A stretch of 64,000 nt of DNA from CAWFZT01 sp963820415 (GTDB lineage Bacteria > Chloroflexota > Anaerolineae > Anaerolineales > Anaerolineaceae). The DNA lies in NCBI GenBank assembly GCA_963820415.1, contig CAWFZT010000011.1, positions 213,134-277,133 on the forward strand. Direction: 5' to 3'. Made by a program: the position numbers and the translations under genes. The notes beneath the pieces were generated by a model, which saw only the letters and a list, made by a program, of their open reading frames with translations, had not been told where the DNA came from and ran no database searches. The number at the start of each line of letters is the position of its first letter. The first letter of the stretch is position 1. Positions 9,270 to 17,918 of the stretch are shown piece by piece.

Positions 9270-9956
9270 ATGGCCCGAATAGTCAAAGAAGACAAATACA
9301 ACGTAAGGCGCAACGAAATCCTCGAATCCGCCCAACACTTCGTATACACCAGGGGCTACGAGCAGATGGCCATCCAGGATATCCTTGACGACCTGCAGAT
9401 TTCCAAGGGCGCCTTCTACCACTACTTCACTTCCAAACAGGCCCTGCTGGAAGCGCTGATCGAGCGCATGATGCTGGACGCCGAACAGGTGCTCACCCCC
9501 ATCGTCCACGACCCAAACCTGCCCGCCCTGGTAAAATTCCAAGGTTTCTTTGATACCATCGCCCGCTGGAAAACCGCCCGCAAGGATTTTATCCTGGCTC
9601 TGCTGCAAGGCTGGTATTCAGACGGCAACGCCATCGTGCGCCAGAAAGTGAGCGCGGCCGGGATTAAATGGTATGCGCCTCTGCTGACCGAGATTATCTG
9701 CCAGGGCATCCGCGAAGGCGTGATGAATAACCCCTATCCCGACCAGGCGGGCGAGGTGGTCCTGGCACTCATGCTGGGTATGGGCGACGCCATGGCCGGG
9801 TTATTCCTCCCGGACGGGCTGCATCCCAGCGACCTGCCGCATATCCAAGCCATGCTGGCGTCCTATGGCGATGCGCTCGAGCGCATCCTGGGCACCCCAC
9901 CAGGCTCAATACAGTTCGTTGATACCGCAATACTGGAGGAATGGGTTGCTCCTTAA
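9270..9956 (+). CDS. TetR/AcrR family transcriptional regulator
   Basis: Repressor of 228 residues. The N-terminal helix-turn-helix is typical: RRNEILESAQHFVYTRGYEQ, then MAIQDILDDLQISKGAFYHYF with the usual KGAFYHYF recognition helix, then SKQALLEALIER. The C-terminal ligand-binding half (about residues 60-228) is divergent and gives no hint of the ligand. It is the first gene of a plus-strand operon (regulator, two permeases, ATPase, membrane fusion protein) and has a consensus promoter and a perfect dyad in front. It probably represses the whole unit until an exported compound binds. Confidence 0.9.
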   Translation: MARIVKEDKYNVRRNEILESAQHFVYTRGYEQMAIQDILDDLQISKGAFYHYFTSKQALLEALIERMMLDAEQVLTPIVHDPNLPALVKFQGFFDTIARWKTARKDFILALLQGWYSDGNAIVRQKVSAAGIKWYAPLLTEIICQGIREGVMNNPYPDQAGEVVLALMLGMGDAMAGLFLPDGLHPSDLPHIQAMLASYGDALERILGTPPGSIQFVDTAILEEWVAP

Positions 9957-10016
9957 ATCACTGCTGTTTTGCAGTGCAACTGCAAAACATCCAAAACACA
10001 GAAAGGAATACCAAAT

Positions 10017-11253
10017 ATGAGATTATATCTTCGCCTGGCCTGGCGCAACCTGTGGCGCCACCGCCGCCGCACGCTGATCGTCGTCCTGGCCATCGGGCTG
10101 ACCCTGGCGATGATGATGATGTACGACGGCCTCATCGCCGGTTTCGAACAGGCCATTTACGGCAACGCCATCAAGGTGCTGGGTGGGAATATCCAGATCC
10201 ATGCCAACGGCTATAGCGATAAAACTGACCTGAACCCCCTGCTGCCGCTGGGCGACGACCAGGCCGTGATCAAAGCCGCCCTGGCCCAGCCGCAAGTTGT
10301 CGCCGCTTCACGCCGCATCGTCACCGGCGGGATGGCCAGCGACCGCAAGGGCGCCTTTGGCATCAGCATCGTCGGCATCGAGCCGGAGAAAGAACAGCCG
10401 GTCAGCCTGCTGGCGCAGCACGTTGTTGTCAGGAAAGAACCTGACCGCCTCGGACCAGGACGTGGTTTTTATCGGTAAGGGCCTGGCCGACGCCATGGAC
10501 GTGAAGGTGGGAGACCGCTTCACCCTAGCCGGGCGCGCTACTCACGGACAAATGCGCCAGCGCAGCATGACCGTGGGCGGCATTTACGACGTGGGCATGG
10601 GCGATATCGAGAAGCGGAAACCATCTACATCTCACTGGCAGAAGCCCAGGACCTGTACGGCCTGCCCGGGCAGTCCACCGAGGTAATGGTTTCGCTGAAA
10701 CAACTCGGCCAGGAACCCGCCGTGATCAACGCCCTGAAGGCCAGCCTGCCCGGCTACGAAATGGATTCGTGGCAAACCAATTATCCTGACCTGCAGACGG
10801 CCATCGAGGACCAAGGGCGCAGTGATGAACGTCTTCGGCGTCATCATCCTGGTCATCGCCGGGATCGGCATCCTCAACCTGCTCATGATGGCCGTCTACG
10901 AGCGCACGCGTGAGATCGGCCTGTTGGGCGCCCTGGGGATGAGGCCACGGCCAGATTTCCTCCCTGTTTATCCTGGAAGGCGCCCTGCTCGGCCTGATCG
11001 GCGTGGCCTTTGGCGTGGGTCTGGGTGTTGACGTTCAACATCCTCCTCAGGCAGGTCGGGTTGGATTACAGCCAGTTTTCCAGCGTATCACAGTATATGG
11101 CCCTGATCAGCGGGAAGATTTACCCGACCCTCGGGCTGGAAAAACTGACCCAACGCAACCCTGACCGCCCTGATTATCGCCGTCCTGGCATCCTTTTACC
11201 CGGCGCACGAAGCGGCCCAGAACGAACCCGCTCAATCCCTGCATTACGTGTGA
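10017..11253 (+). pseudogene. FtsX/MacB-type ABC transporter permease, several frameshifts
   Basis: First permease of the ABC export system, about 412 residues if read across frames. The start at 10017 has AAAGGA upstream and gives MRLYLRLAWRNLWRHRRRTL, the usual N-terminal cytosolic and first membrane segment. Next comes a MacB_PCD-like extracytoplasmic domain (GIEPEKEQPVSLL, FIGKGLADAMDVKVGDRF) and a C-terminal FtsX domain (VIAGIGILNLLMMAVYERTR, EIGLLGALGMR). About five frame changes are required, near 10430, 10610, 10815, 10945, 11025 and 11155. The last reads FYPAHEAAQNEPAQSLHYV to the stop at 11253. Each change is a one-base event, some at homopolymers (CCAAGGG near 10812), so sequencing error is likely. 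If real, the transporter is dead. Confidence 0.75.
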
Positions 11254-11261
11254 GGCTCACA

Positions 11262-12482
11262 ATGATCCAACTTTACAAAATGGCTTTTCGTGACCTCGGG
11301 CGCAACCGCCGGCGCTCCTTTTTTCCTCCCTGGCCCTGGCGATCGGGGTGGCGCTGCTGCTGCTGATGGCAGCCTTCATCGCCGGAGAGCTGCGCAACTC
11401 GATGGACGCTTCCATCAAGCTGCAAAGCGGCGACCTACAGGTGCGCGCCAAAACCTACGACGAAAATAAAAACAGCCTGGCCTGGGAGGACCTGGTTGAG
11501 AACCCCGACCAGGTAGCAGCGCAGATCATTTCCCTCACCCCGGTGCAGGTGGCCACACCCCGCCTGTACGCCAGCGGGATTATGGCCACAGGCGACAACT
11601 CGCTGGGCGTAAGCATTTTCGGCATCGACCCAGCCTCCACGGCCAATGCCCCCTTTCAAAATGGAATGATCAGCGGCCAATTTCTCACGAGTGAAGATAG
11701 CGAAGGCATCGTCATTGGCCAGCCGCTGGCCGATAAACTAGGCCTCAACACGGGTGACAAGGTCAACCTGCTGATCAATACCTCGAACGGCGATGTGGAC
11801 CAGCAGGCTTTCATCATCCGCGGCATCTATACGACCCACACGCCCGGCTTTGACCAGAGCACGGTCTTCATGCCGCTGGCCAAGGCGCAGGCCATCACCC
11901 AGACCCAGAAACACGCCACGCGTTGTCTTTGTCCTGCTTAAAGACCGTGACCAGAGCGGGGCGGTGGCGAAGGCGCTCAGCACTACCCAATACCAGGTCG
12001 TCACCTGGGAGCAGATGAACACCTTACTGTTAGATTTCAATCAGTTTTCGCGTGATTATATGGCGCTGCTCTACCTGATCATCCTGGGCATTACCGCCAC
12101 GGTGATCATCAATACGCTGATCATGTCAGTCTTCGAGCGCACGCGTGAGATCGGCATCCTGGCGGCGATTGGGATGAAAAGCAGCAGCATCATGGGCATG
12201 TTCTTTGCCGAATCCAGCCTGCTGGCAGTCGGCGGCATCCTCATGGGGCTGGCGCTGGGCGGGGTGCTGGTCGGCCTAGCCGCCAAATACGGCTTTTACG
12301 TTGGCAATCTCGGTATAACCGGCTTCGCCCTGGGCGACCGGATTTATGCCTACCTGGTGCCGGGGGATGCCATCACCCTGACCATCGTAGCTTTTATCAT
12401 CACCCTGCTGGCGGGCCTTTATCCGGCAATCCTGGCAGCGCGCATGGAACCCGTCGAAGCGTTGCGGGGCGGGAAGAAATAA
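11262..12482 (+). CDS. FtsX/MacB-type ABC transporter permease, second copy, two frameshifts
   Basis: Second permease, about 406 residues and paralogous to the gene before it, starting eight bases after that stop. MIQLYKMAFRDLGRNRRRS is the N-terminal segment. A six-T homopolymer near 11320 breaks the frame, where one more T would restore SFFSSLALAIGVALLLL. A periplasmic-type domain follows (LQSGDLQVRAKTYDE, GIDPASTANAPF, GQPLADKLGLNTGDKV), with a second one-base shift near 11915. The FtsX core then reads FNQFSRDYMALLYLIILGI, FERTREIGILAAIGMKSSS and a last span ending MEPVEALRGGKK. The two shifts cancel, so overall length is kept. Two distinct permease subunits imply a heterodimeric LolCE-like or MacB-like exporter. 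Confidence 0.8.
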
Positions 12483-12497
12483 CGTAAGGAGAATATC

Positions 12498-13202
12498 ATG
12501 GAAGTCACCAAAATTGAAAATGTCACCCGCACTTATAAGATTGGCAAAATCGAGACGCAGGCCCTGCGCGGGGTCAGCCTTTCCATCCAAAGCGGTGAAT
12601 TTACCGCCCTGATAGGGCCCTCCGGCTCCGGCAAGACCACCCTGCTGCAGCTTATCGGCTGCCTCGACCAGCCGACCAGCGGGCACGTCTATATCAACGG
12701 CAAGGACGTCAGCCAGCTCAACCGCAACCAGCGCGCCGACATGCGCCGGGGCACGATCGGCTTCGTCTTTCAGTTTTTTGCCCTCATCCCGACCCTGACG
12801 GCCTACGAGAACATTGAAATGCCGCTGCTGCTGATCGGGCAAGGCGCCTCCGAACGGCGGGAGCGCGTCAACCAGTTGCTCGAATGGGTCGACCTCACCG
12901 ACCACACCAACCACCGCCCGGACCAGATGAGCGGCGGGCAGCAGCAGCGCGTGGCGATTGCGCGCGCCCTGGCCACCAAACCGGCGCTCATCCTGGCCGA
13001 CGAGCCGACCGCCAACCTGGATACGCCCAACGGAAAACAGGTGATGGAAACCATGACCCGCCTCAACCAGGAGACCGGCGTCACTTTTGTGTTTGCCACA
13101 CACGACCCGCGTGTCTTCAACTACGCCCGGCGTGTGATTACCCTGCGGGATGGTATCATTGTAGAGAATCACGAAGCGGAGATGCTAAGACCAGGAGTAT
13201 AA
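12498..13202 (+). CDS. ABC transporter ATP-binding protein, MacB/LolD type
   Basis: Cytoplasmic ATPase of 234 residues driving the FtsX-type permeases. It has Walker A GPSGSGKTTLLQ (about residue 39), the Q-loop FQFFALIPTLTAYEN, signature MSGGQQQRVAIARAL, Walker B ALILADEPTANLD and the switch His in FVFATHDPRV. The ribosome site AAGGAG precedes the ATG at 12498. The frame is intact, unlike the two permease genes before it. Length and motifs are those of the LolD/MacB-N/HisP-like family that powers mechanotransmission rather than import. Confidence 0.92.
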   Translation: MEVTKIENVTRTYKIGKIETQALRGVSLSIQSGEFTALIGPSGSGKTTLLQLIGCLDQPTSGHVYINGKDVSQLNRNQRADMRRGTIGFVFQFFALIPTLTAYENIEMPLLLIGQGASERRERVNQLLEWVDLTDHTNHRPDQMSGGQQQRVAIARALATKPALILADEPTANLDTPNGKQVMETMTRLNQETGVTFVFATHDPRVFNYARRVITLRDGIIVENHEAEMLRPGV

Positions 13203-13203
13203 G

Positions 13204-14424
13204 ATGAAATTCAGGGCGGTCCTAACCCCGTTTTATGGGGGTTTAATCCTGCTTACGGCATTGGCTGCCTGCCCGCTGAGCGGCTGCGGCGTTTTCGCCC
13301 CGGCTGCTCCCACCCCCCTGCCGACGGTCGTGTTGGGCAGCAACAACCCCACTCCCCAGGGCAGCGGCGCGGGAGTGACCGCCTCGGGGGTGGTGGTGCC
13401 TGCCCAGGAGGTCCAGATCGCTTCGGCGGGGGGAGATACCGTCGAAGCGCTCAACGTGGCAGTCGGCGACCAGGTCAGGACTGGCCAGGTGCTGGTAAAA
13501 CTGGCCGGCAGCCAGACCCAGGCAGCGGCCATTGCGGCCGCTAACGTGGAACTGCTCACCGCCCAGCAGACTTTGCAAACGCTCAAAGATAATGCAGCTC
13601 AGGCGACCGCGGCCGCCGAACTGCGCCTGGCCAACGCCCAGAAGGCGCTCGACGACGCCAAGAAGCACCGCGCCTGGAAGCAGTACCGCAACGGTTCGGA
13701 AAGCTCCATCGAGACCGCCCAGGCCGACCTGATCCTGGCCACCAATGCGCTCGAAGACGCCCAGGACGCCTACAAATCGGTGGCCGACCGCGCCGCAGAC
13801 GACGTCGACCGGGCCGCCGCCCTGAGCGCCCTGGGCGCAGCGCGCAGCGCCTACGACCATGCCGTCGCCAACCTGAACTATTTGCTGGCCATGCCGAACG
13901 TGATTGACGTCAACCAGGTGGAAGCCGAGCTGGAGTCGGCCCAGGCCGAGGCGACCGCTGCCCAGGCCGAATATGATAAGCTCAAGAACGGTCCCGACCC
14001 GGACGCGGTGGCCCTGGCCGAGGAAAAGATCAGGAACGCCCAGGCGCAGATCGAGGCCGGGAAGGCCAACCTGGCAAGCCTGGAGCTGAAGGCGCCCCTA
14101 GATGCCACAGTCAGCAAGGTTAATATCCATGTGGGCGAATGGGCCACGGCGGGCCAGACTCTGCTGGTACTGACCGACCTGTCTCACCTGCGTGTGCAGA
14201 CCACCGACCTGAGCGAACGCGACGTCCCACGCGTCAAGGTAGGCCAGCCGGTCACCCTGCTGGTCAAGGCGCTCAACCAGAATGTGACCGGGCGCGTAAG
14301 CGAAATCGCCCCTCTGTCTGATACCCTGGGCGGCGATGTGGTCTACCAGACCACCATCGACCTGGATACGCAGCCGGATGGCCTACGCCCCGGCATGAGC
14401 GTGGACGTCACCTTTGGGCAGTAG
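13204..14424 (+). CDS. Membrane fusion (HlyD/RND-adaptor-like) lipoprotein of the ABC exporter
   Basis: Periplasmic-adaptor-type protein of 406 residues, the last gene of the TetR-ABC operon and two bases from the ATPase stop; AGGAG lies six bases before the ATG. The N-terminal signal ends in a lipobox (LSGCG), so it is probably lipid-anchored. The biotinyl-lipoyl half is at about 75-100 (VEALNVAVGDQVRTGQVLVKL), followed by a long Ala/Gln/Glu-rich coiled coil at about 105-290. The second lipoyl half is LKAPLDATVSKVNIHVGEWA, and a beta-barrel runs to the end (GDVVYQTTIDLD, GLRPGMSVDV). A monoderm-like or atypical envelope would use this as an extracytoplasmic extension of a MacAB-like pump. 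Confidence 0.88.
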   Translation: MKFRAVLTPFYGGLILLTALAACPLSGCGVFAPAAPTPLPTVVLGSNNPTPQGSGAGVTASGVVVPAQEVQIASAGGDTVEALNVAVGDQVRTGQVLVKLAGSQTQAAAIAAANVELLTAQQTLQTLKDNAAQATAAAELRLANAQKALDDAKKHRAWKQYRNGSESSIETAQADLILATNALEDAQDAYKSVADRAADDVDRAAALSALGAARSAYDHAVANLNYLLAMPNVIDVNQVEAELESAQAEATAAQAEYDKLKNGPDPDAVALAEEKIRNAQAQIEAGKANLASLELKAPLDATVSKVNIHVGEWATAGQTLLVLTDLSHLRVQTTDLSERDVPRVKVGQPVTLLVKALNQNVTGRVSEIAPLSDTLGGDVVYQTTIDLDTQPDGLRPGMSVDVTFGQ

Positions 14425-14445
14425 GGAAATCTCATTCCAAACCAC

Positions 14446-14820
14446 TTCCGATTCCATTGCGAAGGCATCTTCGCTCTCTGTCATTGCGAGATGCCTTCGG
14501 CGACACCCTTGGTGCACCCGAAGGGGTGAGCAATCTCTGAGTAACTGGTGAGCAATCTCCTGGCCGGCGTTGAGATTGTTTCGCTCGCGTAAGAACGCTC
14601 GTTCGCAATGACAGCAAAGAAGGTTGTCTTGTGGGTGCACCAAGGGTGTCACTCGCGTAAGAACGCTCGTTCGCAATGACAGCAAAGAAGGTTGTCTTGT
14701 GGGTGCACCAAGGGTGTCACTCGCGTAAGAACGCTCGTTCCCAATGACAGCAAAGAAGGTTGTCTTGTGGGTGCGCCAAGGGCGTCGCTCGCGTAAGAAC
14801 GCTCGTTCGCAATGACAGCG
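14446..14820. repeat. ATTGCGA-type element with a four-copy 68-bp tandem array
   Basis: The stretch starts with an inverted pair around GCGAAGGCATCTTCG and GCGAGATGCCTTCGG. It then carries four copies of a 68-bp unit; the marker CGCGTAAGAACGCTCGTTC begins at 14586, 14654, 14722 and 14790. Units end in CAATGACAGC and share CCAAGGGTGTC. The edges resemble the TGTCATTGCGAG elements at 26996-27243 and 28158-28244. No gene is seen here. It is not a CRISPR because the units abut without variable spacers. Confidence 0.75.
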
Positions 14821-14825
14821 GCTGA

Positions 14826-15040
14826 CTACAACTGCGACTTCAGCCAGGAAAGCATGATTTCCATGGCCTGGTTGTCCAGCCGGGCATTCTCAGCATTATG
14901 AGACACCATAAGTTCGGCTGGCGTCAGCTCTGACAGAACCAGGGTCCCACCCCTTCCGGGCGCGTCAAAGAGGCATTAACTTCAATCTCGTCCACCAGCC
15001 AACTGGCTAGGATATCATTTGATGTGTTTTGAACCGGCAC
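14826..15040 (-). pseudogene. Small hypothetical protein, one frameshift
   Basis: A possible 71-residue protein read from a GTG at 15040 with AGGAG eight bases upstream. The first frame gives PVQNTSNDILASWLVDEIEV and NASLTRPEG. A one-base shift in the GGGGTGGGACCC stretch near 14942 continues as GTLVLSELTPAEL and ends LSWLKSQL at 14826. Composition and the ribosome site look genuine, but no family is recognised. It is transcribed divergently from the phosphatase gene. It could equally be the remains of a longer gene. Confidence 0.35.
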
Positions 15041-15113
15041 GCTAATCGCTCCTAACGCTGAATATACCTCAAAGGGGAATTGTACCGGCGAGACGATTTT
15101 TGTGCAAACGCAG

Positions 15114-15142
15114 TTGACTTTATGCTTTACATACATTACAAT
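15114..15142 (+). promoter_or_regulatory. Sigma-70-type promoter of the SpoIIE-type phosphatase gene
   Basis: TTGACT (15114-15119) and TACAAT (15137-15142) with a 17-bp spacer, in an A/T-rich region that contrasts with its surroundings. The leader to the ATG at 15192 would be about 43 nt. Confidence 0.65.
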
Positions 15143-15191
15143 TATGGCAATATTACTCCTTATAGATATTAAAATATTACCAGGTACATGA

Positions 15192-16946
15192 ATGATTAGA
15201 CTGCTGGAACGCTTTGCTAAGAAACTGGGGCTGCATGACACTGAGACCCTCAGCGATGTGGAAGAGTACATCGCCTGGCAGGTCGAGCAGCATGCTGATT
15301 TCTCCCTCAGCCCGCTGGACGACGTCGACCTGCGCACCTATTTCCTCGAGCTGCGCCTTTCCGGCAATACTGGGACGCAGTCAGATAGCCTGGAGCACAA
15401 AGCCTCTTCGCTTAAACGCTTTTACGAATGGGCCCACAAGGCCGGCCTGATCCCCCAATCACCCTTCGACCGCTTCAATTTCGACCATCCAATGCTCACC
15501 CCAGAGCAGGTGCGCGTACGCCGGGATGCCTACGCCAACGGGCAGGACCGTGAAATTGCCCGCTTGCAGGCCCTGAACCGCCTGATGACGCACCTGAACC
15601 ACTCGGTGGATGTAAAGACGGCTTTTGATTCTTCACTGAAAACGCTGGTCGAGGTAATGGGGCTGCGCACGGCCTGGATTTCCCTGATGGCCGACTCCGG
15701 ACTGGCCCAATATTCGCCTGCCATCGCCTCTTCATCGAAATTTGTCCTGGCGGCGGCCTGCAACTTGCCCCCGGCCCTCGAACAGGACAACTATCACTTC
15801 CTGTACAAGTCCCCTGAATGCCACTGCCAGGCGCTGCTGCGCCAGGGCCGGCTGGGCCGGGCAGTCAACTTAGTGGAATGCTCCCGGCTGCAGGAGGCCT
15901 CCCAGGCAGCCGGCGATAGCCGCACCGGTGGTTTTCAGTTCCATGCCACCGTCCCGATTATGCTCCCCCAAAAAACGGGGGATGGTATACCCCAAAAAGC
16001 GGGGGATGGTATCCCCCCAAAACCTGGGGATGGTATCCCCCCAAAACCTGGGGATGGGATGGGGGACCGGCCGCTGGGCAACCTCAACGTTGCCACGGAC
16101 GATTGGCAGCTCTTCAATGCCTCCGACCTGCAACTCCTCTCGGCCTTTGGCGTGCAGATCGCGGTGATGCTCGACCGGACGCGCCTGTATGAAGAGGCCA
16201 ACACTCAACGCCAGCGTATGGAAAGTGAGCTGAAGCTGGCTCGGGCGCTGCAGATCAACCTGCTGCCGTCCCATCTACCCGAAATTCCCGGCTTCGACCT
16301 GGCGGCAAGCTGGCATTCGGTGCGCGAAGTGGCCGGCGATTTTTATGATGTCTTCCCGCTACCCGGCGGGCGTTGGGGAGTCCTGGTTGGCGACGTGTGT
16401 GATAAAGGAGTGCCGGCCGCCATGTATATGGTGCTGGCGCGCAGCCTGATTCGCTCCGGCGCCCAGCTAAACCCCAGCCCGGCCAAACTGCTGGTGCAGG
16501 TCAACCGGGCACTGATCGAACAGTCGCCCAACGGCATGTTCGTGTCCGTCTTTTACGGGGTAATCGACCCTGCCAACCGCAGCCTGATCTACTGCCTGGC
16601 CGGGCACAACCCGCCTTTCCTGGGACGCGCGACGGAGGATCAGGTGGCGCACCTGCTGAAGGGCGGGCCGGTGATCGGCATCCTGCCCAAAGTGCACCTG
16701 TCAGATGCCAGCGTGACTTTCACCCCCGGCGACGTGCTGGTGGCCTTTACTGACGGACTGACCGAGGCCTTCGACAACCAGGAGGAACAATTCGGCGAAC
16801 GGCGCCTGGAAGAGGTCATCCGCGAGCACAAGAAGAAAAGCGCCAGGAAGGTGCTGGATAGCATCGAACACCGGCTGCACACCTTCATTGACGACGCCAG
16901 CCAGTCCGACGACATCACCCTGCTGGTGATGAAATGTGAGAGATGA
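15192..16946 (+). CDS. SpoIIE/RsbU-type PP2C serine phosphatase with GAF domain and integrase-SAM-like N terminus
   Basis: Predicted cytoplasmic signalling phosphatase of 584 residues. The C-terminal PP2C-like domain (about 350-584) has the family marks LLPSHLPEIPGFDLAASW, VAGDFYDVF, VLVGDVCDKGVPAAMYM, LIYCLAGHNPPF, FTDGLTEAFD and SDDITLLV, including the metal-binding Asp residues. A GAF domain spans about 125-340. Residues about 1-100 resemble the SAM-like core-binding domain of tyrosine recombinases (VEEYIAWQVEQH, SLKRFYEWAHKAGLIPQSPF) without any catalytic recombinase domain. Four in-frame 24-bp repeats insert PQKTGDGI-like octapeptides in the GAF region. Such phosphatases usually act on anti-sigma-factor antagonists; none is adjacent, so the partner is unknown. 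Confidence 0.85.
   Translation: MIRLLERFAKKLGLHDTETLSDVEEYIAWQVEQHADFSLSPLDDVDLRTYFLELRLSGNTGTQSDSLEHKASSLKRFYEWAHKAGLIPQSPFDRFNFDHPMLTPEQVRVRRDAYANGQDREIARLQALNRLMTHLNHSVDVKTAFDSSLKTLVEVMGLRTAWISLMADSGLAQYSPAIASSSKFVLAAACNLPPALEQDNYHFLYKSPECHCQALLRQGRLGRAVNLVECSRLQEASQAAGDSRTGGFQFHATVPIMLPQKTGDGIPQKAGDGIPPKPGDGIPPKPGDGMGDRPLGNLNVATDDWQLFNASDLQLLSAFGVQIAVMLDRTRLYEEANTQRQRMESELKLARALQINLLPSHLPEIPGFDLAASWHSVREVAGDFYDVFPLPGGRWGVLVGDVCDKGVPAAMYMVLARSLIRSGAQLNPSPAKLLVQVNRALIEQSPNGMFVSVFYGVIDPANRSLIYCLAGHNPPFLGRATEDQVAHLLKGGPVIGILPKVHLSDASVTFTPGDVLVAFTDGLTEAFDNQEEQFGERRLEEVIREHKKKSARKVLDSIEHRLHTFIDDASQSDDITLLVMKCER
15966..16061 (+). repeat. Four tandem 24-bp CCCC/GGGG units inside a coding region
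   Basis: Units at 15966-15989, 15990-16013, 16014-16037 and 16038-16061 encode PQKTGDGI, PQKAGDGI, PPKPGDGI and PPKPGDGM. Each has CCCC, a short A-rich loop and GGGG, and is the reverse complement of the unit tandemly repeated at 54795-54865. The 24-bp length keeps the reading frame. Confidence 0.85.
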
Positions 16947-16952
16947 AACTAG

Positions 16953-16993
16953 TTAGAAAAGCCGGGTTTTGAAGAAAATACCCGACTTTCTAA
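16953..16993. terminator. Bidirectional terminator-like hairpin between convergent genes
   Basis: Arms TTAGAAAAGCCGGGT and ACCCGACTTTCTAA pair with one bulge around an A-rich loop. The hairpin lies between the phosphatase stop (16946) and the cytochrome c stop (16999), so it can end both transcripts. Confidence 0.65.
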
Positions 16994-16998
16994 GAAGC

Positions 16999-17907
16999 TC
17001 ACTTCGGCGTGTTCAGTTGGACCACGTAAGCAATAATATCGGCGATCTGCTGCGGGGTGAGCAGCTTGTCGTCGCCGAAGTTGGGCATGATCAGCAGTGG
17101 GGAATCGCCCCCCGGAATGGAGCCATGCTCGACGAACAGGTCCACGTTCTGGATGAATTTCTGCATGTCCGGATCGGCAATGGTGGAGTCGATCGGGTTG
17201 AGCGGCGGGACAGACATGTCGTCCGTGCCAGGGTTCGGATAACCCAGGATACCTTCCGGGCCATGGCAGGCAGCGCAGTAGGCGCCGAAGAACGGCTTAC
17301 CGCGCCCGGCGTCTCCCACCAGGCTGGCGGCCGGGCCCGGACCTCCGGGGTTAGAAGGAACGGCCACCTCGGGTATTTCGGTAGGGCCGGGCGGAAGGGG
17401 CGTCTCGGTGGCCTCGGCCGGCACCGGCGTGGCAGCCGGAATGGATGGAACGTTCTGGAGAGAAAGCAGGTAGGTGGCGGCGCTTTGCACCTGGGCGCCG
17501 TTCAACGGGCCGCCCTGGGCGATCAGCCAGGCCGGCATGAGCGTGCCCGGGCGCCCATTGGAGATCGTATCGATCACAGCCTGCAAATTGGCGCCGGCGA
17601 TATAGGCATTGTTGCGCAGGGCCGGGCCCTGGCCTGCCGACGTGGAGGCGCCTTCGCCTTGCGTACCATGGCAGGGCGTGCAGTGTTGCAAGAAAATGGC
17701 CGCGCCGGCGGCCGGGTCGCCCGGACCAGCGGCCTGCGCGCCGGCAGCCAGCCCACCCTGAATGGCCGGGTTGAGGGTCAGCGTGGTGCCCGGCGCCAGG
17801 GAAGGCACAGGCGTGAGCCCGGCTGGCTGTGGGTTGGGGCTGCATGCGCCCAGGAATAAGATCAGGAAAACCGTGCCCAGTAAGAAGATCCAGTTTCGTG
17901 TGGACAT
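16999..17907 (-). CDS. Dihaem cytochrome c lipoprotein, end of the act operon
   Basis: Extracytoplasmic electron carrier of 302 residues. The N-terminal signal LGTVFLILFLGACSP ends in a lipobox, then Pro-rich sequence. Two class I cytochrome c domains follow: haem motif CTPCH at about residue 76 with downstream MPAW as a possible Met ligand, and CAACH at about 212 with MPNFGDDKL. A Pro/Glu/Thr linker (residues about 145-180) joins them. It starts 11 bp after the ActDE stop in the same orientation. In this position it probably accepts electrons from alternative complex III, or supplies an ActE-like haem domain, and passes them to a terminal oxidase not encoded in the window. Confidence 0.88.
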   Translation of the reverse strand: MSTRNWIFLLGTVFLILFLGACSPNPQPAGLTPVPSLAPGTTLTLNPAIQGGLAAGAQAAGPGDPAAGAAIFLQHCTPCHGTQGEGASTSAGQGPALRNNAYIAGANLQAVIDTISNGRPGTLMPAWLIAQGGPLNGAQVQSAATYLLSLQNVPSIPAATPVPAEATETPLPPGPTEIPEVAVPSNPGGPGPAASLVGDAGRGKPFFGAYCAACHGPEGILGYPNPGTDDMSVPPLNPIDSTIADPDMQKFIQNVDLFVEHGSIPGGDSPLLIMPNFGDDKLLTPQQIADIIAYVVQLNTPK

Positions 17908-17918
17908 GTACCCCTCCG

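Noticed and set aside
12276..13172. Minus-strand open frame opposite the ABC ATPase gene
   Set aside because: The plus strand has all ABC ATPase motifs, and the minus frame shows no recognisable protein features.
14578..14820. Candidate CRISPR array
   Set aside because: The 68-bp units are contiguous, with no unique spacers and no cas genes nearby.
15966..16061. Candidate CRISPR array from four 24-bp units
   Set aside because: Units abut without spacers and are in frame within a coding sequence.
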